This document shows positions 29,479-44,400 of a stretch of 64,000 bases of DNA, piece by piece. Location of the stretch: the NCBI RefSeq assembly GCF_964355755.1, contig NC_092671.1, forward strand, positions 17,085,501 through 17,149,500, in the 5' to 3' direction. The DNA comes from Antedon mediterranea (taxonomy: Eukaryota; Echinodermata; Crinoidea; Comatulida; Antedonidae). A program made the position numbers and the translations under genes. Position 1 is the first letter of the stretch. Each line of letters begins with the position of its first letter. The notes beneath the pieces are model-generated. The model was not told the DNA's origin, did no database searches, and saw only the letters and a list, made by a program, of their open reading frames with translations.

Positions 29479-32400
29479 CTAAAATTAGAAAAAAAATATA
29501 TAGTACAACATTATCCCTTGAATTTAATTTAATTATATTAAATTGAATCACTTAACTATGAAAAAAGGACACATTTCAATTATCAGTTTTTAACTACAAA
29601 TGTGATGTGATAATTTATGAATTTATATTTTATAATTTATTTTTCACACCTGATTGTATTCTTGCAATTTGATTGGTTAATAAGTATCACATGGCATTTA
29701 AAATTAGCCCTACTTAACGAAAAAGTGATATCTAATGCATGTTCAGCTTTCTGTAAACATTTTGAGATTTTTTGCGACTCAACATTGATTGGTCGTGTTG
29801 GTAAATCATCATGCTGTTCGCACCATCTATAACTGTTCTACTCCATGTCTAAAGTTGGAGTACTGCCTTTTATGCCTACCTTTCCAGACTAGCATTTTGT
29901 CAATGATTTACGATGGATAAATTGAATAAAGTAGGTATGTTCAACAAATAATGAATGTTTTTTATTCGTTGAACGGAGAGAATATTTCACTGGTTGAAAA
30001 AATGACTTGGCTCTGCAAAAATAGAGCAGTCAATTTTTCAACACATAAAATATTCTCACCATCCAATTCATAAACATGAATTATTTGTATATTAACGCAC
30101 ATAAACACAGGATAAAGATTTAATTATAAAACAATGAGGCAGGATTATTTAAATATAATTGAATATAAAATATAAAAAGCCTTTCTTCAATCTTTCAAAC
30201 CCATTATTATTTTAATTCTTTTATCTATGTATTAAAGAACCAGTCAATTGTCTATTCATTGTACACAACAGTTCCATACCTGTTTATCCAGCCTCTCTAC
30301 ACTATTCCGTGTGGATTCAATTTCATGCCGGAGTTCTTCTGTATTCATTGATTCAGTTGAACACGACCTGTGAACTGCAAGTTGGGGTGATACAAAACTC
30401 ATTTGCATATCATTATCATAATGTTCAAGGAGTCCCTTAGGATTCTCAGGATGAGAAGAGCTTCGTCGACGCGGATATACAGAATCATGAAATTCAAAAG
30501 ACTGGCATTTGTACTGTTTTTCATCTTCAATTCCATCAACCACTCTGAAAATAAGAAAATATTCATATATGTATTTTGATGTTAAATTTGTTTTTTATGA
30601 CCTATAGCAGTGATTTCAACCATTTTTATACATATTTGTAAATTAACATAATTTAGAATTTTTGCTGCTATATGATTTGATCTTTTTGTTTATGAATAAA
30701 TACCAATGAATAACAAATATGGTTTTAACAATTTTAGTAATTTAGTAAGGGAAATTTATGATATAACTTTATGATTCTATCTTCATTTCAAAACACCATT
30801 TCAATAAAAAATAGTAGTAATAGTGTACTAATAATCAGTTATTGATTGTAACATTAAACAATTCAAATTGTCATCACTATAGTACTTAAAAAATACAAAT
30901 ACTTTAGGGAATATAAAAGAACTCCAATAATTTTTTGCTTCAATGTTTCAAATTATGTTCAAAAACATAGGCAGCACACAAAATAGAAGTAACTATACTG
31001 TCAAATCTGAAAGTCCATTGCACTTTTGAGGACCAAAATGTATGACTCATTTTAGTATTATCTACAAAATATACTAAAACCTCCAAAGATGACTGATAAA
31101 GATAAAGATAGCACCCTCTATGGTTTGATAGTGCGGCTCTGTTGTTTGGCTATGCATTCATAAATTCTCCAGATTTTTTTAAATTTTTTTTTCCATAAAG
31201 ATTTCAAAAGACAACAAATAATCATAATCATATAATTAATAATGAAAATGATAATAAAATAAATAAACTCCAGATATTTTAATTTTGTAAGTTATGATAT
31301 CTGAACACAATCTCACCTTGGACTTAATTCCGGGGGAAGGCCACTGGAATTACATGTGTTTACTTCCAAATGAACCCCTTTCTCCTTGAAGCTGGTTTCT
31401 TTCGTGTCATTGTTATTCGTTCTTGTAGGTATTGTTCCACGTGTCTCATCATCTTCATTTATTGACGGCAACCTACTCCGTGCAACATTCTTCTCTAAAT
31501 TCCCGAATGATATTTTATCACTCTGTCAAAAAATGAAATAATATATAAAGAATATTAATATAATACAGGATTATCAATAAATTTAATTAAGTGCTGCAAT
31601 ATTATATCTTGTTATACTACATATATCATTTCACTTGTAAAGGCAGCTTTTCAAGTTATACTACGACTGTATCGTCAAGATATTCTCAAATTTAATCAAT
31701 TCATGTTTCTAAACACATGGTGTACTACAAAGCTGATTTTACTAGTGTTTATTCGTCATGCAAACCTTTAAACAATATTAATAATTCATAAACATAGCTT
31801 AAAGCATGAAGTATTCTTACCTCATAGTCTGCCCCTTCTCTGAGGTTAAAGGTTAAATCTCTTGCAATTTCTTCTTTAAATTTTCCTAAGTATTCTGGGT
31901 AATTCTGCAACACTTCAATTAAACTCTGCCTATACATTTGAAATAATAACACATCATATTATCAACTATGGAACCCGTTTATGCAACATTTCAATTATAT
32001 GAATTTTTTGACGAAATACGTGAATGAAATGCATCGATATGAATTAAATGTTTTGAATTGAATCCTTTGAATTGAATGTTTTGAATGAAATGTTTTGAAT
32101 AAAATGTTTTGAATGAAATGTTTTGAAGGAAATGTTTTGAATGAAATGTTTTGAATGAAATGTTTTGAATGAAATGTTGAATGAAATGTTGAATGAAATG
32201 TTTTGAATGAAATGTTGAATGAAAAATTTTGAATTGAATGTTTTGAATTGAATGTTTTGAATAAAATGTTTTGAATAAAATGTTTTGAATGAAATGTTTT
32301 GAATGAAATGTTTTGAATGAAATGTTTTGAATGAAATGTTTTGAATGAAATGTTTTGAACAAAATGTTTTGAATGAAATGTTTTAAATGAAATGTTTTGA

Positions 32401-35400
32401 ATGAAATGTTTTGAATGAAATGTTTGTATTGAATTGAAAAGTCAAACCATTGGCGGCGTATGTCATTTCTTAACCTCTTAGGCCAAGCCTGGGTACCCTC
32501 TCATCTCCTTTCCACGCTGCCTTTACAGAGAATCTTAACAGACCTGGGTTTGGAAATATGTATTCCACTGTTTCAGGTCTGTTAGGATTCTTTGTGAAGG
32601 ATCCATAATCAACAGTTATTTTCAGAACTAAACATGTGGTGCACTGCAAACTTTATATCAACATATAAATTTTTGTCATGCAAACCTTCAAACAACATAT
32701 TCTTCATTCGAATACATTATTACAACATTAGATTATAAGTTTATTATTGTTAACAGATCAAACCATGGAAGGATTTCATCATACTAGTAAGTATGTTTGT
32801 ATTAGAACGATGGAGAGACAAAACCTTATTGTATGCATTTCTGCAAACGACACCCAGGAATTGATGATGATAGAACATATGATATGATAAGTACCATATG
32901 ATTATCAAAATTACCTTTTATTCAAGTGATATTATATGATCTATTTATAATTATAATTTACTGGAGATAAATAAACACTTCAAAGCCACATGAAACACTA
33001 AAGATTGATTGAATAAAATAATCATAAATGTTGATTTAGAGTTGAAATTAGTAGACATGTATGTTTACTCCCCGTTTGCAACAAATATTGTTATAATTAT
33101 TTGCCTCATTGAGCATAAAAATCATCAGGAGACATATTTTTAATGCAGTTAGCTATTCCTAATTTTAAATAAAAAATTTAAAAAAAAATTTGTTTAGATA
33201 CAATTTAAATTTATATATCTAAAGCTCTGTTTACTTTATCAAACTATGTGACAGAAAATGTTATGTGCCCATATATGGACATGATGATGGCATATCACTA
33301 CCATATTTGGGCATATCACTACCGTATTTGGGCACATCACACTTTTCTGTCACAGAAAGTAGTGTAGTGTTCTTACTCACTGAAATAAAAGTGCTCAGCA
33401 TAATTAGATACACACATTTATCAGACCATAAAAAGGGATAAATAAATAAAAAATGTCTTAATATTTTATGTTACCTTGATATTGATTGAATGTCACAATA
33501 TGTTAGTGCATGAACGTCACCATTTGATTGGATGATTGAGTCTGTGTCATAAAGGTCACAGCCAAACAGGTCTCCTTTACCTTTGATAAACAAATTTAAA
33601 ACTCATTTTATTCAACTCAAATATTCCTAATAAATACTATAATAATTATCAAGGCATAGATTATATTGTATACAATAATTAACAACATAAACATTTTAAA
33701 ATCAATCAATATTATATTATTCATTTAATTAGATGTATTTATTAAGATTAATACATAATTAAATGTATTAAGAATTATGTATAGTATAATTTAATAGTAT
33801 TAGTTGCCATTGAAGAATTTTTTTTACTTAATTTTTTTCTTTGATTTATCAACATAATACAGGCAAAAATGAGTTCTTCTCAATTCAGCAAATTTATTTA
33901 AAAATTAGATTAAAAAATGTATTTATTTTTTTTATTATAAATAAATCAAATAATTATTTCATTCATAAGAAAATCAGCACAGTTTTATATGATCAGAACC
34001 AGAGAATTGAACCCAGGGTCATGAAATTACTAGGCAAGAATCTTAATCACGAAGCTATAGGTGTCACTAACTGTTTTATAGTAATCCTACAGATTCTAAA
34101 AGCATAACACTTTGCTATTGCTTACAACTGGGTCATTATGTAAATATCTTATCTGTAATCATTGTAATGAAGGAAAATTCGCTGAAATCAAACTAAACGT
34201 CAGAAAAAAGTACATAGACAATCAACATATTCAGTTTATGCATTGTAATATTAAGCAACCAAATAATATAATTCTAACATCATAGTGTAGTTATAAATCA
34301 AAGACATTTTTAAATTGCTTTAAAAAAACTCTAATAGTTACTTTACTTATACTGACGATGACTAGTAAAAATTCTGCTAAATTCTACACAACCATGCCAT
34401 TTGATTGGTTAATTTCATATCATGTGCTGTCCAGTATTAGTTCTACTGAACTGAAAAGTGAATATTTATACATTTTATATTTAAGGGTTCTATTAAAATG
34501 ATTTTATATAAAACCTAAATGAATTCCTGTCATTTGATTAGACGATTGTGGGTCACATGGCATGCAATAGTGTGCACTATTTAACAGTCGTTAAATAGTA
34601 CTTTTTTCCCTTTTTTTTGTAAAAAAAAAATTTTTTTCGCGTAGGGAAAATAGTTTTGTTAACACCATTACTTTAGAAATCGAACAGCACCTCCTATCTT
34701 GAAACTATTGCACAGTCACCTTTTTGTAAAAATCCTGAGAATTTTGGGAGAAATGAGGCTAAGGATTGCTGGGCATCTTTGCTGTGTATGTAACAGCTCT
34801 AATGTGGCAAAAATCAGAGTGCTGCCTTTTTGAATGACCTAGCATGCCATCAAGCCTTTAACATTGATTGAAGATGGAAACAGCGGATTAATTTTTAAAA
34901 ATAAGTACGTTTAACTAAAAATAATGAATGTTTTATATTTGTTAAATGAGGAGAATATTTGTATTCGTGGAAATTCTGGCTCCACCTTGTTAAACATTTC
35001 AACTCCATTTTCTCCATAATCAACTCATAATCAACACATATTCTCACATAGCTGCCTTCATAATCAGGGAAGAGAAGAAACACTCTTCCATGGTCACTAA
35101 TTACCTAGAATTGCGGCAACCATTCCTGATCTTAACACCTCAAGGGATCCATTTAGAACAAAGTATATCATATTCAATGCGTCTCCTTTGTGAATAAGAT
35201 ATTCTCCTGGAGCAGAGAATGCACTTTTAACCCGTAAAGACAATGACCTGTAAAGTAAAGTAAAGGTGAGCTAAGTATTAGCAATTTATACTATCATTAG
35301 AATATTGAAAAGAGAATAAGCAACATATTGACAAAATTACAGGAAAAAAATTATGGGGAATATAAAAATACATATATAAAACCATTTTAAATTGCACCTT

Positions 35401-38400
35401 ATCAACAAATTTCAAGGCGCATTGCAGATAACTAAAACTAAATGTTATTGTTAAGCAATGTTATTAATAAAAAAGTGTGATTTTAGGGAGTTTTTTTTAG
35501 GCCAGCTGCTACATGGTTCAGGACTGAACCCTGTGGAAGCGGGTTGTCGGAAGAAGAAAGGGTCTGGTATTATCAATAGAAGATTGGAGCAGGTGGTGTC
35601 TTGGTATTTTATTTTCTAAATTTGTATTTTTTGAAGGTTTAAATGCATTTTAAGTGGAGTAGTTTGATCTGTTGTGTAATGTCTCCTGTTGAAGTGTGTA
35701 GAAACAATGTTCAATGCCATTGGCGGGTCTAAAATGGTGGAGGAGGGAGACACTTACAGTACTTGGTATGGGACTCTGTAAAGTTTGGCAAATACTGAGT
35801 ATATACCCCAGGTAATTCACAGTATTTTTCACTAATCAATTCATTCAACTAGATATCAAACCTGGTTTAAACAAATCCAAGGTTCATGAAGTGTTTTCAA
35901 TTTAATATTACACTAATATTGTACTACTCAGAATAATTCATCATTTAGGTATATTTATTCATAAAAAGACATCAAAATACAACGGCAGCCAAAAGGCTGA
36001 AAAGTAGTATTTTACAAAATTTGATAAAAATATATAAATACATTATGTATAAAAGGTAAAACTAGTTTAAAAAAAAAAAAATAATAATAATTTACCACAT
36101 TAAAATTGGTCCACCTGTAAGTTAAAATAGTGCCAGCCTATTCAATATTCATCATTAATGAGTCGGACTAAAAAAGGGACTGGTGAAGATCTAAATCTTT
36201 CTGTACGACCAAACGGGATTTTGAGTAGAGGCTTACTCGCAGACCTCAGGGTTCTGCTAATGTCAAGAACAGGTGGAAGAATGCTTCTAAGTGTATCGGA
36301 CTTTATTATTCCTTTACCAAATTCATTTATATGTCTGTTATTTCAATTATAATATTGATACAAAATATAGATTGCATTGTTATTATATTTTAAGGCAAGA
36401 ATGAAGATAAATTATCTAAAGACCTTGCCTCTATAAACAATTAACTAAATTGATTGTTTCCGAAATACATCTACAGAATCTACGTCACATGTTTCTAATT
36501 TAAATATTTCTTTCCAGAAGTAAAAATGGCCTAAAGGTTGGCATATTCATTCATAGGTTTCTAATGAATACATTTATTTCTCATCTCTCTCCATTTTGAC
36601 CTTTGACATTATACTCAGTGTATGAAGTATCAAAGTCATTAGCTTTGGTAATCTAAACAATCTTAATCACATAAAAATTGGACATTCGCTGAATGAGAAT
36701 AAAATATGGTAAAATGAATGGAACACTCATTCAAGTCGCTTTAATAAATATCATTTTAGTTTAAATTGTCGCTTTAAAAATGTTGATATATTCTTAATGG
36801 TGAACGATAAAAGCAAAATAAATAATCAAACTGTTAAATGTAAATCAAATTTGTCTATTTGTAACATGGCCTGTTTTAATTATATAAAGCATGATGGTTG
36901 TGAAGCGTGGTTCTCTCTAGAACGCAACGTAAGGCAGAAACATAACGATGCAAAGTGCCGTATTACATAATCACAAGTGGGAACCGACTACGCAACAGTG
37001 AAACAAACATCGCAGCAGGAAATCAAATCAGTTTGATTTCATGCAACAAAATGCAAGGCAAGAACACTGGAAAACAGCACATAGCCAAGTACGTGGGATG
37101 AACTAGGTTGGTTAAAGTCTACAGCAACTAATTTTAACTCGTAACTAAGCAGGTTTGATTTCATGCAGGCAATGGCAAAAACAATTATTGGAAGGGCATT
37201 GCTTATGCTGCGTATGTTGCGTTACGTTGAGTCGCTAGTGGGAACCACGTTTAAGTGATGGAAATTGCATCAACAAAAATGGATGAAACAAAATATTTTA
37301 ATAATTGATAAAAAGTCCTTATTTTGTATAATTTTAAGAACATTAAATATAAAGAGTGCTGTACCTTCTGCAGCCTTGACTTGCTTCTTGAAATATTGGA
37401 AGAGAGAGAATTTCTCTGTTAAGATGCATTGAGATGTCTGCACGCAGCTCCTCTGGAAACATTTGTAACATCTGCAAAAATAATCAATCAATAAGACTTG
37501 TATAGCGCCGGTATCCATAAAGTAATGTTCAGAAAGTTAAAGCGAAAATGCTTTTTGACATGTATTTTTATAAGATAAGACATTTTCTAAAGTCTTTATG
37601 TATATTGGTATTAAATGTATTACATATTATATAGGTTTTTTTACTACAATTTGTTGTTTTCAATGGTAACAAATAATTTGGCACCTTTTGAACCTTAAGG
37701 AAAGTATAGTTTTCGGGTAGTTTTAGCTTTCAAGTGTGGTATTTATAAGCCCTGTCTACACTATCAAACTATATGCGAGAAAAAAAACTGATGATATGGA
37801 CATGAGGATGTCATATCACTACCATATTTGAGCATATCACTACCATATTTGGGCACATCACACTTTGTTGTCAAAACTAGTTTGATAGTGTAGACAGAGC
37901 GTTAGTTATCTTTACCTCAATTGTGTCGATACCCATGTTAACTGACCACGATGTTTGAAAGTAATCCTGCATCCTATTCTTCAAGTCCAAAGGAATATTA
38001 TGAGATTGGATAAAATCTTTTAAATCTTTGCACTTGGAGTGATACAGTGCTCGTCTTGCATACATACGCTGGATCAGGGCTGTCACATTACCAAAAACAG
38101 CTGCATGGCTAAGCGCTGTAACAAACAAAAACAGCTTGAAATACTTGTATCTATATATAAATTTACGTAAGGGCAAAATTCGGTAAATCGCGCGTTATTT
38201 CTAGAATGTTTACTCGATGGTATATAAAGTTGGTTCGTACTTTCGGTACTGATTTTAACCACCAGATGTAACCCTGTTTACTAATTAAATTGAGTTCGAT
38301 AATTAGTTATTGACGATTAAAACGAATTTAGGTTCAACGATTTGCCCCAAATAGGGGTGTTTTTCGATCGTGGTATACACTGTCTAATGGATGTCCGTCT

Positions 38401-41400
38401 TAAAAAATACCCGCAGACAATAATACGAGGATGCTTCGCATTTTCCTATCTCCTCCTACGATAATTGTTTTTAATGGCTGAAAACCGGTTGAACAGCTCG
38501 AGTACAGCATCATAATGTTGAAGACAGGCCGATTTTTTTTTTAAAATACTATTTTGATAGATTTAATATACGTTTATACAAATGTATTGATTTGCGATGA
38601 ATGGAACATTCCAATCTCTGTTCCACAAGTGTCTATTCCCTCAGGCATCGTAAAGGCAAGTACTGTATATACTCATAACAGAAATTCGATCCATTTTTTT
38701 TTTTCAATCTGTGCTGCAGAGGTTGGATATAATTTTTTTAACTGATAATGAGCTAGCGTTTTCAGTCGCCGTATATTATGTACAAATCTTTATTATTGCA
38801 TTTAAACCACCCACATCATCACCCTTCCCTCACTGGCATGAGTAGCGTTGTAAAGCCAGTAGAGGATAGGCCTACGGTGCATCAAATCCCCTAAACGCAG
38901 AACAACTTTGGTGGGTAGGGTAGGAACCAACTTAAGTATGAATTGGCTCTAAGAAACAATTGAAAACCATTAGGCCTACTAATAAAGTTGAGTTAGATAA
39001 TTTAATTTTTATTGACGATTAAGTCGATTTTATGATTTTCCCCGAATAGAGGTGGTTTTCACAAATTGTTTTACATTATATAAACATACACGTCGTAGTG
39101 ATGTATCGTTACATGTACTATACTATTTCAATCGACTAGGACGGTGATAGTTTCAACAAAGTATTACATAGCAATGTTTTACTGTGTTTAGTGATATATT
39201 ATTTGTAAAACATGAAAACAATTAATATTTCGTTACTAAATGGATAAAGAATATATTTAATACATTTAAAAATTGTTCCTCTTTGCACCCATCCTCTTCC
39301 CCATCCCTCACCCCTAATGTTACATACAAAACACAAATTAAGTTTGTTTAAATTTGACTTAAACAATTGGTCTCATTTTGTGACAAGTTTCTCTTTCGGA
39401 AGTAATTCTGAGTGTGCTAATTTTAGTTTGAGAACATAAATCAGTGTCTATTTTCGTTCCTGTAAACGACATGTATTATTGTACGTACATTTGAAATCGC
39501 CAGTTTTTTAACGCTGAAATTATTATGTATTCGAGAACCATCTGTGGGCACGACCTAGATGGTACGCGAGCGAAGCGAGCGTACCATCTAGTCTACCTAA
39601 TTCACTCAAATAAAGCCCCCCTTTATAATATCTAAGTAAATTTTCTATGTTTTTGTAACTTTAATAAGGACCCCATTGGAAATAAGCTGTTTCAGCTTTA
39701 TGGGTTATTCTGGTATGTTGCTTGAGTACCTAAAAAACAAACAAACAAATGCCTTGTTCAATTATTGTTGAGCTGCCTGTTTGAATAAGCACTTGCTATA
39801 CTTGACAAGCAAACCTAAGATGTCAATTTAAAAGGCTTTCTCAGAAGTTCAGTTAAAATTGAAATTAATAATTAAAGTTAACTAAAAAATGGATTTTATT
39901 TAATAGAATATCATACAAGTATAGGTCATTTTATAGGCAGATGACATTTAATATAGCATTGTATGGACTAGACATTCAAATTATTACATGGTTAGTTGCT
40001 TTAGCCAGTCAAATCTAGTACTGCATTTAATTTTCATGAAAATTAAAAGAATATTGTCATACTATAAAAGATGACATGTTTCATTCAATAAGGACAATTT
40101 TAATTATTTAAATACTAAATTACTGTGGAAAAAACACATTTGATTGGAGGATTGTGGGTCACATGATATTTAATAAATACTCTGTTGAACTCTTGATTAC
40201 ATCATCGAGAATGCAAATTACACATGAGTATTATTAGGTGCTTTATAAATCCAGGATATTATTATTTTTACTGCAATTTTGTTTTGCACATTTATTTTTG
40301 TTACACAGTGAGTGACCACACCCGTCACACAAGGCTAGGCTGTTGTATGTAATGCATGCTGTCTATAATGGTTCACTCCGCTTCCAAAATTGGAGCAGTG
40401 CATTTTCATCTCGACCTAGGTATGTCACAAAACAAACAATGAATGTTGTATATTTGTGCAATGGAACAAATAATTTTATTCAGTGGAAGATGAAAATTTG
40501 TTATATTATATAACATTTCATCTTTCACATGAAATTATTTGTACCATTGCACTCATTAACTTTCATTATTTCTATACTGTAATATCTTACCTCCTATAAT
40601 CATGACAATAATTGTAAAAATCTTTTCAGCATCAGTGTTGGCTGAAACGTTGCCGAATCCGACACTTGTCATACTACTTAATGTGTAATACAATGCAGTG
40701 ACATATTTACTCTGTAACGTCAGATTAGCATCGCTCGTTTGACCTAGTGATTCGGTAAGTTCGTTTATCCATCCTACGTGAAAAAATATTTCTTTAAAGA
40801 TGTATTGTCCTCCAAAAAACATGAAAAATGAAGATTAATAAAATCAGACTTTTAATAGGTCATTTTGTAGTTTTAAAAAGTTAATCACTTCCGTAGAAAA
40901 CAAAAATGTTTTCACTTATAAAATGAATGAATGAATAATAAATTATTAAATTCAACCAAAAACCTATTGGTTGCTATATATTAAAGTTTTTTCGGGTAAA
41001 TAATTATTTTTTTCAAGCCAATTTTTGGTCAAAGTGAATAACCATTATATGACATTAAAATGGCATATTCAGCCAAAAAATTGTAAAAATTACTTTTTTC
41101 AGGGGACAATATATCTTTAAGTACTTTATTTATTCAATTTATTAGTCAACATTTTTTTTATAATATATTTACAATAATATTAAATAATATAAATTTAATA
41201 AATAAAAAAAACAGGAAAAGTTAAAGTTAAAATTACAAATATCATACCTATCTCCCAGGGCGTTGTAGCATTCAAATGCTTATCAATTTCCTTTCGTCCT
41301 ATTACATACCAAATACAAGCTAACCAATGTGCTAGAAGACCGAAACCAAAGGTAAGGCACGCTAAAACTATGGCACTGTATTGAGAATACCGATCTATCT

Positions 41401-44400
41401 TGACTCGTAGCAAGCGCAGAAGTCTTACGATCTTTAACATCCCAATATTTCCCCAAACCTTGAAGAAAAAATAAAGAATCATTATTATAATTATTTTTCT
41501 TTATAAATTCTAATATTGGTAAGCTTTCAATTTGTGACGACCGAAGATCAAGGAACAAAGTAGGTCAGATCAATCGGGCTGGACCTAGAAACAATCAAAC
41601 ATATCTTGAGGTGAGGAGCGAGGACACACATCCCGATAAGGATATTACAGAAAAATTCTAAGAAATAAAATGAAAATGGGCAGTGAACTGCATGTGGAGA
41701 CGGGCTTGAACCGATTCCACTCAAGAAAAGTTTACGAATAATTTTTAATATTTGACCTGAAGGACAAATTGTTGCGTTGTGATTGGGGATCTCGTTGTTT
41801 GGTAATGACTGATCATACGCACTTTATTAGTTAAAAAATTAAGTTTGTTTTGGCTGCGGAAACATGGTCTTAAATGTATGTACATCACATTGAGAGGCTG
41901 CATATACGTTCTATAACAACGAATATAATAGCAAGTTTCTAAGACTTACAATAAAAGGTTATCATGAGCAATATTTAAGGATTACTACATTATCAGAAAG
42001 AATTCACTGCACATATCGAAATAAAACAACAAAATCTAACGGCTGTTTTAACAATTCCATGAAGATTTTCTTCTAAATGCCACCTAATCACAGTTAAAAT
42101 AAGAAACATCCCTGTTTGCTAAATTGTTATAAATATAGGATTACAAAGTAAACAGCAGACTACCATATTTAGATTTCTTAGAAATATATACAGCGCCGCT
42201 GTCTGTATACTGAAACCGAAGGAAGAAGAAGCTAATTACACTAGATGTCTCGTATATTGTGTGCGACTACAGGATCTATTCTCTAAAGACTGTAGGAATT
42301 ATCCTGCCTGTAAACTCGACATTATTCAGTATTATTGCATTTGGTATAATAAATTGATCATAAACATGTCAGCCATGCTTTGAATAATGGGGACATATAG
42401 ATGCTTAAGAGAAAATCCAAAACTTGCTAAAAGCAACTAGTTCCATTTTTGCAAATTAAAGTATATAATGCCTTTAGAAGGTATCGGAATTACAATTTAT
42501 CTTTAAAATCATATTTATTATAGTTTTGTTTAAATCAAAGATGTACATAACGTATTTATAAATAGTTTAGAATAGAAGACAACAGATTAACAGTTCACTC
42601 AATATAATCTTTTTTAAATCATTTTATTTATTTATTTAATCTTTCTTTATTCTGAAATACACTTTCAATACAATGTACTGATTTCCAAAGTGGTTCGGTT
42701 CTTAACTACATAAATGTAAACAAAATACAGTATATAAATGGACAAAAGAAAATATAAAATTGAACCTAAAATTATCAAAATCAAATTAACACAATTAAAG
42801 TAAGCACATTTAAAGGTTAAAACATAAATAATTGAGATTTTGAAACAAGATAAAAGAAGTTTTAATCATTGAGCATTAATTAGATTTAGTTTTGAATTAA
42901 AATTAAAGTTTTGAAATTTGTGATTTGAAAGTTGATAAATCAAAATATGACATTATAGTTTTCTATTATTTGCTGCTATTCTAAAATATTTACTTACTTT
43001 CTGGTACATTTTCTATATTACATAAAATCCCCATTTTATGTTTTATAAGATTTTTACAGGGCATGAACCCATTTATCCATCAAATTCAGTTAAAACTAAT
43101 GATTTCAATTAGAGTAGACATAGAGATGTAAATGTTTATGTTCCTAAACCTGAGTATTTAAAACTATTAATGCAGTATCTCTAATAGGGTGGGGCCCGGT
43201 TCAAAATGTTACAATTAATGTCAATTTGTTCTTTTAACAATTGTTCAATAATGTTTTTAAATGTTTTTGTATATTCTGTATAAATCCAAAAGCAAATTAC
43301 TGAAAAATGGCAATGCTGTGGGTATCAGTGGCATGGATTTCAATGAAGATACAAAATGGCAATGCTGTGGGTATCAGTGGCATGGATCTCAATGAAGATA
43401 CAAAATGGCAATGCTGTGGGTATCAGTGGCATGGATCTCAATGAAGATACAAAATGGCAATGCTGTGGGTATCAGTGGCATGGATCTCAATGAAGATACA
43501 AAATGGCAATGCTGTGGGTATCAGTGGCATGGATCTCAATGAAGATACAAAATGGCAATGCTGTGGGTATCAGTGGCATGGATCTCAATGAAGATACAAA
43601 ATGGCAATGCTGTGGGTATCAGTGACATGGATCTCAATGAAGATACAAAATGGCAATGCTGTGGGTATCAGTGGCATGGATCTCAATGAAGATACAAAAT
43701 GGCAATGCTGTGGGTATCAGTGGCATGGATCTCAATGAAGATACAAAATGACAATGCTGTGGGTATCAGTGGCATGGATCTCAATGAAGATACAAAATGA
43801 CAATGCTGTGGGTATTAGTGGCATGGATCTCAATGAAGATACAAAATGGCAATGCTGTGGGTATCAGTGGCATGGATCTCAATGAAGATACAAAATGGCA
43901 ATGCTGTGGGTATCAGTGGCATGGATCTCAATGAAGATACAAAATGGCAATGCTGTGGGTATCAGTGGCATGGATCTCAATGAAGATACAAAATGGCAAT
44001 GCTGTGGGTATCAGTGGCATGGATCTCAATGAAGATACAAAATGGCAATGCTGTGGGTATCAGTGGCATGGATCTCAATGAAGATACAAAATGGCAATGC
44101 TGTGGGTATCAGTGGCATGGATCTCAATGAAGATACAAAATGGCAATGCTGTGGGTATCAGTGGCTGGATCTCAATGGATACAAAATGACAATGCTGTGG
44201 GTATCAGTGGCATGGATCTCAATGAAGATACAAAATGGCAATAATGTGGGTATCAGTGGCATGGATCTCCATGAAGATACAAAATGGCAATGCTGTGGGT
44301 ATCAGTGGCATGGATCTCAATGAAGATACAAAATGGCAATGCTGTGGGTATCATTGGCATGGATCTCAATGAAGATACAAAATGGCAATGCTGTGGGTAT

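Noticed and set aside
31991-32362. Minus-strand frame rich in [12 protein letters not shown]
   Set aside because: Translation of the 14-bp minisatellite.
41283-41558. Alternative frame over the S4-S5 exon
   Set aside because: The other frame of the same exon gives the conserved S4/S5 sequence.
44042-44323. Frame of 93 codons inside the satellite
   Set aside because: The 49-bp unit lacks stops in this reading, so any stretch is open. No start context or conservation.
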